Shown here: positions 11,915-23,583 of the stretch, piece after piece
Layout of the letters: the number at the start of each line of letters is the position of its first letter
Numbering within the stretch: position 1 is the stretch's first letter
Origin: Scenedesmus sp. ARA3
Lineage: Eukaryota; Chlorophyta; Chlorophyceae; Sphaeropleales; Scenedesmaceae
Assembly (NCBI GenBank): GCA_004335835.1
Contig: RWJK01001656.1
Span: 9,113-73,112, forward strand
Direction of reading: 5' to 3'
Length of the DNA stretch: 64,000 nucleotides
Position numbers and translations under genes: made by a program
The notes under the pieces: generated by a model
Database searches by the model: none
What the model saw: the letters and a program-made list of their open reading frames with translations, nothing else
What the model was told of the DNA's origin: nothing

Positions 11915-13778
11915 AGCTGGGCAGCATAGAGAACGAGTACCGCGTGTTTGACATGGAGGTCATCGCAGGGGAGCAGGCCTTTGAGACGGAGGTGTCACAG
12001 CACGGCGTGCGCTTCAGGCTAGACTTCTCCAAGGTGAAAAGATGCTGCAGCCAGGTGCAATATATGTTGCATACAGTGGTCGCTACTGCAAGGTGTAGTA
12101 GTGTTCAGTTGACATAAGCTGCATATGTATGTTACCTTGGGGCAGGTGCAGAAGGCGATGTGGGTGCAGCGGCAGCAGCAGCATGCTGAGCTGGTGGTCA
12201 GCGCAGCGCTGTGCTGCTCGTAAACTGCTAGCCCCCACTCTGTGACATAATTGCGCCTACACACCAAAAACACATGCTGCTGCCATTGTTCACTACAAGG
12301 TGCCTGCTGTTCCTCGACCTCACAATGCCTTGGTGTGACGGTGATTGTCCAATGCATACTTGAACAGGTGTACTGGAACTCGCGGCTAGAAACTGAGCAC
12401 AAGCGGCTGGTGGCCAGCTTCCAGCCCGGGGAGGTGGTGGCTGACATCATGGCAGGCATAGGGCCCTTTGCGGTGCCAGCTGGCAAGCACGGCTGCAAGG
12501 TGAGGCTCTGCCGGCACCTTTGCAGCAGCAGCAGCAGCAGCAGCATAAGCTGCTGATGCTGACCCGTCAGTCCAGGCCGCAGTACTCACTCGCCGGCAAC
12601 CGGCTCTGCCGGCACCTGCAGCTCCAGCAATATCAGCGCAAGCTCAACAGACACCAGCGTTACTGCAGCTTACACGCATGAGCCATGCAAAAGGCTGCAT
12701 GCCCTTCAGGCACTTCCACAGCAAGAAACCTGAGCTGACACGTGATTGGTTCATGCTGTCACCCCGTGCTGTCACGCTGCACAGGTGTTTGCCAACGACC
12801 TTAACCCGGAGAGTGCAAAGTACCTGGCGCTCAATGTGCAGCTCAACCGCGTTGGGGCCCAAGTGACGCCCTTCAACATGGACGGCCGCCAGTTTGTGCG
12901 GCTGCTGCTGGCAACGCCAGGCGGGCCAGTGGAGCAGCTGCCGCCACCAGCAGCAGCAGCAGCAGCAGAGCAGGCAGCAGAACCTCAGCAACCTCAGCAG
13001 CAGCAACCCCAGCAGCAGCAAGACGCAGGTGCCGCAAACCAGCAGCCAAACCAGCAGCAGCAGCAGCAGCAGCAGCAGCCAAAGCGCAAGCTAGTAGCTG
13101 AAGTGCCTCCTGCAATCCCGCCAGGCTGGAGGCCGCCCCCTGGTGGCCTGCACTTCCAGCATGCGGTGATGAACCTGCCTGCCTCAGCAGTAGAGTTCCT
13201 GGATGCATTCAGGGGCGCCTTCTGCCCTGCCAGCTGGGCTGGGCAGGCGCTGCCGCTGGTGCACGTGTACACCTTCATGAAGAATGAGAGCGAAGCAGGT
13301 GCGGCAGCAAGGTTGCATCTGCGGCAGTGGCTGCCGCCAGAGCTCATCAAAGGATGGATGCTAGTCAGGTGCATGCAACTGCAGCTACAAACATGCTGAT
13401 GACGTGGGTCAAGTTGAAGGTCTGGTAGGAGGGGAGCACGCAAGGCATTACATGTGCTGCAGCTGCACGCCTGCGCGGTGCAGCGCGGCGCAGCCGCACT
13501 TCAGGGCGATTGCCTGCGGTGGCACAACACGGCAGCTTCAGCACGCTCTGTAACTAGGGCAGGAATCTGCCCTGCCCACCCGTCTACCATCACTGCTGAC
13601 ATCACTGTGTGTGCTGTGCTGCCTGCAGATGTTATCGCACGCGTGGAGGCAGCTCTTGGAGGCAAGTTGGAAGAGCCCAGCATACACACGGTGCGGGATG
13701 TGGCGCCAAACAAGCTGATGCTGTGCGTGACGTTCAGGGTGCCACAGGCCGTGGCGTTTGCTGGCAGGCAGCTTGGAG

Positions 13779-13811
<33 letters not shown>

Positions 13812-13888
13812 TGGTGGAGCAGCCAGCAGCGGCCGCAGCCAATGGTGCGACAGAAGGCAGCCCAGCAGCAAAGAAGCCACGCACTTGA
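10062..13888 (+). CDS. TRM5: tRNA (guanine37-N1)-methyltransferase, Trm5 family
   Basis: Makes m1G37 next to the anticodon using S-adenosylmethionine, preventing frameshifts. Exons: 10062-10171, 10453-10553, 11013-11122, 11455-11610, 11917-12033, 12368-12499, 12785-13298, 13629-13888; phases agree, 499 residues. Domain order follows eukaryotic Trm5: D1 ([15 protein letters not shown]), D2 ([38 protein letters not shown]), then the Rossmann methyltransferase with [26 protein letters not shown] (SAM-binding loop), FANDLNPES and [14 protein letters not shown] (NPPY-equivalent motif). The C-terminus has [15 protein letters not shown] roughly 60-residue Gln/Pro/Ala-rich insertion splits the catalytic domain between FNMDGRQF and the MNLPA motif. 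The acceptor of exon 2 is a tandem CAGCAG, which may add or remove one residue. No obvious transit peptide. Confidence 0.94.
10172..10202 (+). repeat. (CAG)n extending the donor of TRM5 intron 1
   Basis: The donor reads GTGAG followed at once by about nine CAG units. Intron 2 repeats the arrangement at 10554-10630, where the donor GTGAG runs into a long CAG-rich array. Confidence 0.9.
11862..11916 (+). repeat. (CTG)n abutting the TRM5 exon 5 acceptor
   Basis: About 17 CTG units run into CAG directly before the exon at 11917. A shorter tract at 11415-11437 precedes the exon at 11455. Confidence 0.92.
13786..13811 (+). repeat. Exonic (CAG)n near the TRM5 C-terminus
   Basis: Encodes a Gln run in the last TRM5 exon, after the conserved [11 protein letters not shown] segment. 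The larger Gln/Pro insertion is encoded at 12949-13080. Confidence 0.9.
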
Positions 13889-15286
13889 AGGTCGCGGGCA
13901 GCTGCTGCCAGGTGCTTTACTGATGGGAATAAGACGATTCTAAGCATGGTGTGCACAGCAGCAGCCGAGGCATCAAGATGTGCAGCTGTGCATGCCCAGC
14001 GTACTTCGGTATCCTGGCTTTGTATAGAAATTGTCATTTTGCTTCAAGGGAGCCACTGCACTGGCAGCCGGTGCAGTGGCGGGNGGGGCTGCAGGCGGCA
14101 CGGCAAGCATGCCTGGCACAGCTCAGCCACTGGCTGCGCTGCTGCTGGCAGATGGTAACAGTGATGTCAAGGCGTGAAGTGCGGTGTTGTGGGGTCCCAC
14201 AGGATTGGAGTGCGCTTGTTGCAGTACACGGGCAGCTGCTGCAGCTTGTTCGGTCTCTTCTTGCGGTGTCACAAGGCAAGAGAAGCCCCCTGCCCAAGGC
14301 ACTTGAGCAAACCCTCAGGCAGGCTGCTGTAGAGCCCCCATGTGCCATACTCTCCTTACCTCAAGTGTGCCTCAAAACAGTCACTTGAGGCCTCTGGGGG
14401 TCCTATTGGAAAAACCTTTAAAGTGTCTCGGCAATCCACTCGTGGCTGTTCAGATTCCGAATCTGGTGAGTCACCTGTGCGAGGCCTTGTCTGTGCAATG
14501 CAATTTCAGTCTCTACAGTGCAAAAGGCCGTCTGCACAATTCACTTTGACTATAATAGGCACAGTCCTTTCTAAAGCGAGCAATCCCTAGGGCAGACAGG
14601 GGCACGGGCAGAATCTAAAAAAACACTTGCCATGTCCTGCTGCCGCAGCAGACAGCGGCTATCTGCTGCTGTGGGGTGTACACAGTTTGTTGACAGCAGC
14701 TAGTGCACAGACAATGTCATGAAATCATCAAATCATCAATATGTTGGAAATGGTTGTTGCTGGTAACTTAGCGCCTGTGCTGCAGCGAAGTATCTGCCTG
14801 CAGCACTCCTGCATGTGTGCATGACAACCACGTAGCAATGCAGAGGCTGAAACGTTCCATGAGTGCTGTCGTTTACTCACCGTTTGACTGTGAAAGCCGC
14901 TGGCGGGTTGCTCCAGGTCGCTTCACTGAGCTTTGACAGTGCAAGGTCAACGACAGCAGCTGCCGAGTGTGCGGAGTCGCAGCTGCGGCGTGCATGGCTG
15001 CTTCAAATTGTTTGAAAAGCGCATAGGTAAGCGTCTGGTTTTTTAGCGAGCGGCTACTTCTGTATTGAGCGGGGTTTAGTTTCGCGGGTCCCGGACAAGG
15101 GAGCAAATGGACTCCGGAGATTTGATGTTCAGCAGTCGCTCGTTACTTGGAGTTCACTGAGCAATCCTTCTCCAAAAAACAAGACGCATATTAACCAGTG
15201 AAAAGCAACATCATATTTGATCGTTCATCGCACCTGCTGCTGCGATCAAAAAGCAACAAACTTGGGTGGTTAAGAAGACAAGCATC
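13889..15286. other. Intergenic 1.4 kb with an ambiguous base
   Basis: Between TRM5 and the sulfatase, both on +. It holds the TRM5 3' UTR and sulfatase promoter. One N at 14084 marks an unresolved base. No reading frame with family signature was found. Confidence 0.6.
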
Positions 15287-18200
15287 ATGCGCTACTTGCT
15301 ATGCTTGCTCCTTGTGCTTTGTGCATTGGTAACAAACGTATTCGCGGATACTGTCCCTGCGCATGGCAACAAGGGGCGCGACCACAAGAGCAAGGGCATG
15401 TTCAAGGGCAAGAACGTGGTGATGTTTCTGAGCGATCAGGTGGGTGATTGGGTTGTTGACATGTCTTTTACATGAAAAACAACATACTTACAACATGACT
15501 AATCGACATAGACCAGTGCACAGCTTGTTGTTGTTACTGCAACAAGCTGTACAGCTGGTCCATGGGTGATCAGGTAGATCAGCCATGGCTGTGCCTGCTG
15601 CTTGCTGGTCTACCTGCTCATTGCTGTTGACAACAACAAGCACTGTACTGGTCCATGGCCGAATGGGTAGACCAGCAATGGTTATTCCAGCAGCAGGCCT
15701 GCTAGCACAACCAGCGTAACCAGCTCTGGCTAGCTCAGGTATCAGCAACAACAGTGCAAGGTGGAATGCAACCACACGCGGTTGGTGGCATATGCCACCG
15801 GTTGGCGTGTGAGTTCATGGTTTGACCTGGGCTTGCGCGGCAGACATCATCACGGGCAGGCAGCACCCCTGCAGCTGTGCACACCCCCACACCACACACA
15901 ACACCAACAACGTGTCTTACAACCTTTGTTGTACGTGTGTTGCTGTTTGAACCTGCTGCTGCTGCTCACCCCCTCACCCCGCCTCCTCCCACCCCCAGGA
16001 GCGTGCCCCTCAAGATTGGCCCACCGGTTGGGTCGAGAAGAACCTGCCTGGGCTCACACGCCTGCAGCGCAATGGGCTTACATTCAAGCGCGCGTACACC
16101 AACGCCTGCATGTGCACCTCCGCGCGCGCCGCGCTGTTCACGGGGTACTTCAATCCACAGCACAATGCACGCTATGTGCTAGAGCAGGACATGCCGTCAT
16201 CCCTGTACCCACAGGTGGGTGTTTGTTTGTGGTTTGTTTTGTTTGTGCTGTGTGTTTTGGCTCCTTAGTGGGTGGGCCTGTGGCCCTACTTTGGTATCTG
16301 GTTTTGTGTGCAGTTCCATGGCCTGGTGGCAGAGAAAAGTATGGCTGACTTGCAGGACTGGCAGCACGCGCAGATGCACTTGGGCATGTGATCGATAAGT
16401 GGGGTGGTGCAAAGGGCTTTACTGATCAGTGAGAGTGAACGAGAATTTCAACGCAAATTAGAGTGAACATGGGGTTATGCTGCTTCACCTCAAAGGTCAA
16501 AATACATGTGAACTGCAGCAGAAGCAGCAGTGTGGTTACTCAAGTCAGCACTTTGCAGCAGTGGAGATGAGCATAACACTTGCACCATTCCGACCATCCA
16601 ACCAAGTCACAACCTGCCCTGCCTTCCCTGCCCCTACTGCTCCCACCCAGGTGAACACCCCCAACAACCTCCGCAACCTGGCCACAGCAGCAAGGGATGC
16701 AGGCTACTCAGTGGTCTACAAGGGCAAGATGCACGTGAGCATGCCTGCAACTTTTTTATTTGAATCATTTTGTATTATTTTTTTTACGCCCAAGAGAGCA
16801 CCCCCAGAGATGTAAAATGTTATCTGTAGCCTGCCTGTCATGGTTCTGGTCAGGCTGCTGTGCTATCCTCCCAAATCACTCTCTCTCACTCCTCATGATG
16901 TTCTTGATTGCGCGCTCTTGCGCTTTGCTTGTGTGATCCTGTGCCGGCCGCTTGTCCATTTTCCTTTTTAGAGCTGCCGCAAGCTGATCACTCACGCTGC
17001 ACCTTCAGGGCACGTCTTCAAATGTCTCCTGAAAATACCGTCACACTGAGTCAGTGACACATCTATCATCTGCTGCTTGCCAGGCTTGCAACTGCGCAAC
17101 CTTGCTGCCCTAATTCCTGCTTCACCATGTGCATCCCAAGATACCCAAGCCACATTGTGGCTTTGTCAAAGCCAACATCATAGTCCCTGAGCACACTCTT
17201 GTTGCCCCCTGCAGCTGTCCAAGCCCCTTAACCCCGACTACACCTGGGGCAGCGCCGACGCACTGCAATACGGTGGGTGGCTGTACAGCAGTGCGGTGGC
17301 AGTACAGCAGCTACAATGCACAGCAGGACGGTGGGCAGCGGTACAACAGTACGGTGGCAGTACAGCAGCTCCAATGCACAGCAGTATGGTGGGGGGCAGC
17401 CTTAGTGCTGCGACATTACGTACGTTCATGCTAGTCACAGGCCGTGATCATGCTGCAATCAATCACTACACATGCACACAGATGCAGATCCCCCTTCCAC
17501 AACCTCACACACAAAACACACACATCACAAACAAATGGTTACATGCCCACCGCACGGACACAATCCCACCTCTCTGTTCTTCCTTCTCGAACAACAACTT
17601 TTCACACCTTGAACTTGTCACTTGCTTTTTGTACCCCCTCTAAACACACACATGTGCATACACCCACCGCCCTCTCAGGTTGGACACGTTGGAACTACCC
17701 CGATGCCGGTGCCAACCAATCCCTGGCAGAATCAGGTGGCAGCCCATCATTTAATGACAGGTGGGGAGGCACCTCCGATTTATCTTTAGACAGGCCAGCT
17801 AGGGTTGAGGGTTGAGATCTAGGTAAATTTAAATTCAAGTCAAATTCAAACCCTGCTGAACCCAACCCTAGGTGCATGTATTGGTGCATGCTGCAGCTGG
17901 TGCTGTTCAGCGCTTGAAAACAGTCATCCTGCTTGTGACAATACCCTGTGTTTTCAATTGCATTCGCTTCCTTTCGCATGGTATGTTGAACTTGGTACGG
18001 ACAGCAGGGATAACGAGATAGGCGAGATAACCAACTAATCAATAAGTGGGGGTGAGCACGGGTTTCATATCCTTGTTTGTTGCAACCCACACCCTGCCCA
18101 AGACATATCAACAAACCCACAACGCATTGCTTTACAATATTGTACTGAATTTGTTGCAACAGGAGGTTCATGGAGAGTGAGGGGCCAGTCGAGAAGGGTG

Positions 18201-21200
18201 AAGAGGGTGCGCTGCAGTGGATTCTGCAGCAGGCGGTGCGCAGCCAGCCCTTCTTCCTCGTCATATCACTTGTCAACCCACGTGAGTGCTGGGGGTTATG
18301 GGGAATCGATGTCACGCCAGTCTGTTTGTCTACAGGGGGGTGGGGGAGCAGATTTAGAATAAGTGCCTTTGTGGGTAGGTGGGTTGGTGGCTGCTGTGTG
18401 GTGTTGCTGAGTGCACAAGAGGTTGGAGTTGGAGCCACTGCTGCGTTGCACTGCAGTACTGAGCAAGAGCTGTTGAGTGTCTGCTGCCTCAGTACATTGC
18501 CCATCTGCCAGCTGCAGTGGCAGCAACGATGGCAATCAAAGTATGTGCACCAGCAGCAACACTCCTAAGCTGGCATGCACTGCGAGACAATGGCAGCTGT
18601 CCTGCGGATATGCACACACACAGCAACACCACAGATCAAACAATCGTCCACTTTCCGACACATTGTCACTTGCCCACTCTTGTCGTCTTTATTCTACCTG
18701 CAGACGATGTGTTGTTCTACCCTGCCCAGTTCAATGCATCTGGCTACTCTCCTGAGCTGCTGAAGGGTGACATTCAGCTGCCACCGACTGTCAATGAGTC
18801 ACTCATCACAAAGGTGAGTTGACCAGGCTCTACCTAGCATGGGACATACAACAGCCACAATTAGAATTTGTGTGGGGGGGGGGGAGGTCCTGCCATGGTT
18901 GTGGTCAGTGGTGGCGTGACATGGCATCCTGTGCAATTCCCAGGCTCTGAGCTGAAGTGGCAGTACCCCTTGTAACTCAACAATGATGATGATGGGAGGC
19001 AGCGTGAGAGAAGGACAGAGTGCAGATTCAGCCTTTAACTGTGTGTGTATTGGGGGGGGGGGAGGGAGCATGCACATGCTCGCACACAAGTACACCGCAA
19101 ACAGTGAGTCTGATATATTCACACACCCCAAACGACCCCTAACACCCCAAACCCTGACTCACACACACACACCCGCCCCGCGCACACCCTCTACCCCACC
19201 TGTGCCCTGCTCAGCCCTCTGCGCAGCGTGAATTCCGTGTATTGGGAGCGGGCGGCCTGTCACCAAGCGGTCCGGAGCAGCAGACAGCGTACGTCAACTT
19301 CTACGCCAACCTCATCAAACAGGTGCGCTGGGAGCTAGGGTTTGGGGTCTGTGCCTTTTTGATCCCTGATTTACGTCCAAGGGAGCACCTCTTCGAGATG
19401 TAGAAACTGCAACTGTAACCAGTGTTTGGGGCTCGTAGGGTTCGGACTTGTTGGGGCTTGGGCAGACTACTGGACGTTATAACTAATTAGTGGTTTGATT
19501 GTGTTGGTTGTCAGTGCGGCGTTGGTCTCTTGTGTCTCTGTGACCAGGCCAATCATGATGAATAGGTGCCAGGCTGCTCTCGGCTGTTCCAGCATGCCGT
19601 GCATCAGCAAACAGCTGCGCGCGCACATTACGTAAACATTGTTTTTTCCATTCCCTGCTGTGCTGCCTGCATGGACCAGACTGATGCCTTCCTAGTCAAC
19701 GCCCTTGACGCCCTGGACAGAGTGGGATTGACACGCAAGACAGTAGTGGTAAAAACAGCAGACCATGGAGAGGTGAGGGGCAGGCGCAGTAAGGTTTAGG
19801 GTTCAGAGGTTGGGTCAAACACTAAAACCCTGAACCATAATGGTGAATTGAGTAGCAGACCATGGGAAGGTGAGAGGGGCAGCAGCAGCTGTAGCTACCA
19901 CCTGTGTTGGTGGCATCTGCGCCTGCTGCTGCCAGAACAAGGGGTTGCAAACACAGCAGCTCACAAGCAGCAGAAGCAGCAGCAGCGCCGATGTTGTCAG
20001 GGGTATCATAAAGTGCGTCAGCACCACACACACCAGCCTGCACCCCTCACATCAAACACCCACACTCACAAACACACCCATTATCCAGTTGTACTGCCGG
20101 TTCTGTGCTGCTGCCTTGCACTGTACTGCACCTTCAGATGGGCACCAGCCACGGCGGCCAAATCCAGAAGAACTTCATGATGTACGAACAGGCCACACGC
20201 ATACCACTCGTCTTCTCAAACCCCGAGCTGTACCCAACACCCCTTGAGACCGATGCCCTCGTGTCGCATGCGGACTTCACCCCCACCATTGCGAGCCTGC
20301 TTGGCACACCAAAGTCCGCACGCGCGTCATGGCCGGGTGTGGATTACTCATCGGTGGTCATGAATCCGCGTCGCGCGAAGCCGCCCCAGGATTACGTAAT
20401 CTTCACGTTTGATGACTTCCAGTCGGGTCAGGCACAGAGCAACACCACAAACCCAGTCTATGTGCAGGCGCCGTGCAACGTGCGCGCCATCATTGAGACC
20501 CGCTACAAGTTTGCAGAGTGAGTGATGGGGGATGGTGGTGGCTGCGTCACACCAAGCTACGCAAAACACTATCCAGGAGCTGCATCCTGCTACTGCCGTA
20601 TGATGCGTGCTGTGCTTTGCTGCCGGCTGCTTTCGCCCTCCTAGTATCATATTGTATGGCGTGTGTACTGCCTGATTTCCACACACACTGCTTCTTTCGC
20701 TTTCTCCAGGTACTATGATGCCAATGCCCAAAAGCCCTCCCAGTGGGAAATGTACGACCTGGCAACAGACCCGCAGGAGAGAATCAACCTCGCATGGGAC
20801 GGCCACACGCGCACACCACAGCAACAGGCACGTTGTTTGTCCATCTGCAGTTTTTCAAGCTGCGTTTTGTCCCTGTTTTTCAACCCAACCAACTGTCGTC
20901 ACAACCACAAGGAGCCATAAAAAATCAAGTTAAGAAACCAAAAAATAAAACACAGTCAGGCTGCGTGCACCTGTGTGTACCTGAGCCAACAACAGCGGGC
21001 TTTGTGTGTGTAACTCTGCGTGCAGGTGCAATATGACCGTCTCAAGTCCAAGTTGGCATGGGTGACTGCCACACGCCTGGCGCCGCTGAAGGGACAGACA
21101 GTAGCGATCAACCTGACCTGTGAAACAGCCCGGCAGACAGCCACACAGGACCAGGTGTGTGGCAGTCACTGCTGCCTGGCTTGTGACTTAGCGTGCTGGG

Positions 21201-21828
21201 GAGTGTGACGTGTGTGGTGTTGGGTTTGTCGTATTTCAGATCTAGACTGCTGCCTGGCTTGTGACTTAGAGGTTAAATCTCAAATGCTGAACAGGGCTTA
21301 GGTTTTGCTATAAAACATTGATGTACCAGGCAGCTGCTGCTGCCTCCACCCTCTGGTATGTTGTGTTTATGCCACCCCTCACTCACCTAGGGGCACCTCT
21401 ATACAAGCTGCTGCTGCTGCCACTCATCCACTGTTGCCGCTGCCACTCACCCACTGCTGCTGCTGCCACTGCATTGCTACTGCTGCCACACCCACACACA
21501 CCACCCGCAGGGCAACGTCACCGGCCAGCCTGTTGGCGGTTGGCCAGCCAACATCGCCAACTCCACGGTTGCCCCAGGAGCCACCATCACGCTGAACTAC
21601 ACCGGCAGCGGCACCAATGTGGCATGGCGCATTTTCAGTGGCTCTGGGAGCCTGTTTGGAACTGCATCTGCTCCATTTGGCGGCAGTACAATTAGCGGTG
21701 TTGCGCAGATCTTGGGTGGTACGGGTGCGTATCGTGGACTGAAGGCCGCTAACTTGATGTTTAAAGCAACCAATGCACAGGGCAGCAGTGGAAAAGTGAC
21801 GATCAGCGGCACGGCAGCGTACCAGTGA
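15287..21828 (+). CDS. Secreted sulfatase with a C-terminal barrel-like domain
   Basis: Sulfate ester hydrolase, probably extracellular. Exons: 15287-15439, 15999-16214, 16651-16734, 17215-17272, 17679-17760, 18163-18281, 18704-18813, 19215-19322, 19680-19772, 20138-20517, 20710-20827, 21026-21154, 21511-21828; about 655 residues. The ATG at 15287 gives a hydrophobic signal peptide of about 20 residues ending VFA. The formylglycine motif CTSAR begins near residue 90; NVVMFLSDQ, SLVNPHDVLFYP, KTADHGE, GTSHGGQIQKNFMMYEQATRIPLVF and SHADFTPTIASLLG are sulfatase landmarks. After the sulfatase fold comes GNVTGQ...ILGGTGAYRG...VTISGTAAY, resembling the GGTGxYxG motif of secreted AOC-barrel/dirigent-like domains. 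Exon 6 has a tandem acceptor (AGGAG); exon 11 ends at a probable GC donor. Substrate not predictable; algal relatives are often sulfur-starvation arylsulfatases. Confidence 0.9.
16259..16296 (+). repeat. Dispersed 38-bp element, copy 1
   Basis: In sulfatase intron 2, same sense as the gene. Identical over 38 bp to the reverse complement of 40828-40865 in GME intron 3; 29 bp of the GME copy are also identical downstream of P4H at 29694-29722. Confidence 0.92.
16783..16831 (+). repeat. Intronic repeat shared within the sulfatase gene, copy 1
   Basis: About 50 bp here (TTTACGCCCAAGAGAGCAC onward) is a diverged match to 19370-19420 in a later intron of the same gene. Confidence 0.7.
17262..17399 (+). 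repeat. Three copies of an exon-donor junction, sulfatase intron 4
   Basis: The exon end and donor at 17262-17281 (CACTGCAATACG then GTGGG) recurs in diverged form at 17317-17340 and 17376-17399, inside about 59-bp tandem units in the start of the intron. Confidence 0.72.
19370..19420 (+). repeat. Intronic repeat shared within the sulfatase gene, copy 2
   Basis: Diverged partner of 16783-16831, in the intron after the exon ending at 19322. Confidence 0.7.
19852..19879 (+). repeat. Exon-edge echo, sulfatase intron 9
   Basis: Copy of 19755-19780, the exon end encoding ADHGE plus the GTGAGGGG donor, with two small changes. Between source and echo lie GTTTAGGGTT / AAACCCTGAACC telomere-like words. 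Confidence 0.8.
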
Positions 21829-23583
21829 GCAGTACCGCATACATTATCCCTGCCAGCCCAGGGGTTTTATAGCATGGTGGAATTTGCGCAGTCATGTGTC
21901 GATGCACATTGAGTGTGCTGTTGCCGGCTTCAAGTGCTGAGCTGTCCCTGATGGTCATGGTTTACAAATGTTCAACGCCGACTCTGGTTTATTTGCAAGA
22001 ACATGCACCGCTGCCTGTTCTTGCTGTGTGTGTTTGGAGGCTGGTGGGTCATGGCTTGCTGCCTGCCCACCCCAGCTGCAGGCACAACGGGTGTGTGCAA
22101 GGATATGTGTTGGTGTGTTGGTGAGCACTGCCAAATTGGGAGGAAAGCTGTGACGCCATCCTGATGAGATGGGTGGCTAGCAGGCTAAACAATGGCAGCC
22201 CCGTGTGGCCTTTTCTGCTGCCCCAGCCGTTGGAGCTGCTGTGTATCACATGATTACTGACAGTGTTAGTAGGTCAAAGCCAGCTCCAAGTCGGGTGTGG
22301 TCACACAGTTTTGTTATGGCAGCGCCTGCATGACTGCACTGCACTCTCTACTGGCAGAGGGGCCCTTTTGCAGTGGAGTAGGCTGCTAGACCCTTAGAGT
22401 GGCCGCTGACGGCGTGCCTGTGTTATTGCGTCGGCTGAGATTGGCACAAGACAGTAGTGTGTTGTTGCTTGACAGACCGTCTGTCGGACAGCTGTGCAGC
22501 AGTAGTGCCGTGAAGGTAGCAGGAGGCCTGGATGAAGGCGGAAGAAGGATGTTGCCAGCAGCTATGCAGTTATGCAGCCTTGCACATGGCGCAGCGGTGG
22601 CAGCTATGTAGTCATGCAGCCTTGCACATGGTGCGGCGGGCGTAGCAGTGTTGCTGGCAGTGTCAGCGTTGTAGGATGGTTGGCTGTAGTACTGAGCAGC
22701 AGTGGTGTTGCCAGTGCAGCAGTACAACATTGAGGACAGTTACATGACTGTGCAGTTTGGCACGATGGTGTAATGTACAGTGATGGGTGCTGTCAGGCAG
22801 GTAGTAGGAGTGATGTCACATGGTGGCATCAGAGATGGAATCAGTGTCACAGAGTGGCATTGACAGGGCAATGAGATCGTGCAGACCGTCTTCGCAGATG
22901 AGAACTTACCGGTAACTTGCGTTCTACACCATCTTCGGCTTATCACAGCGTGCGTGCTACCAGGCATTACTAACCAGTTACATGTGAAGTCAGAAGCCAC
23001 AGCAGCAACAACAAAAAACGTGTTGTGCAACAGTCCCCGGCACTCTAGGCAGCTGTTTATTGCTGCATTATTGCTGTTTATTATTATTATTATTATTATT
23101 GCTGTTTATTGCAGCATGCCGGCGTGATGTTCCTGCTGCCTATTATTGTGCATTACTATATGGTGGCTGTGTAGCTCTGTAATCATTGCTGACCTGCAGC
23201 CACTGGTTGGCCCTGGCAGGGTTGAATGCTCTGCTGCAGGGCAGACACCCAGGGAGGCAGGACTGCCCAGGGCGTCCTGCAAGCACAGCTGCCTCAGGGA
23301 TGCATCCATCTGGTGGCACCAGACTGGTCACACGTGCACTGCACACTGGACGCCGCGGCTAGTGCTGCTGCATGGTGGCAACGATAGAGAATTGTGGAAC
23401 GTTCAGCCGGATGCATGGTTCAATACCATCCAATCGAGTTCAGGCTGCACCATCCAACACCCCCCCCCCCAAGACACTACAACAACAATCTATCTGTTGA
23501 ACCACTTCCTAAGAGGACATCACGATGGCGTTGATGCTATGGCTTGATGAGTAACATGATGATGATCACGATGTATCACGGTC
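21829..23583. other. Convergent intergenic region, 1.75 kb
   Basis: Between the 3' ends of the sulfatase and the cysteine protease. Contains a duplicated GCAGCCTTGCACATGG segment (about 22576-22591 and 22616-22631), a TTA-rich microsatellite at about 23080-23100 and a C10 run near 23460. No gene supported. Confidence 0.6.

Noticed and set aside
13361..13370. TRM5 exon 7 extended to the GT at 13369
   Set aside because: It puts the conserved last exon out of frame; the GT at 13299 restores [12 protein letters not shown] and the family alignment.
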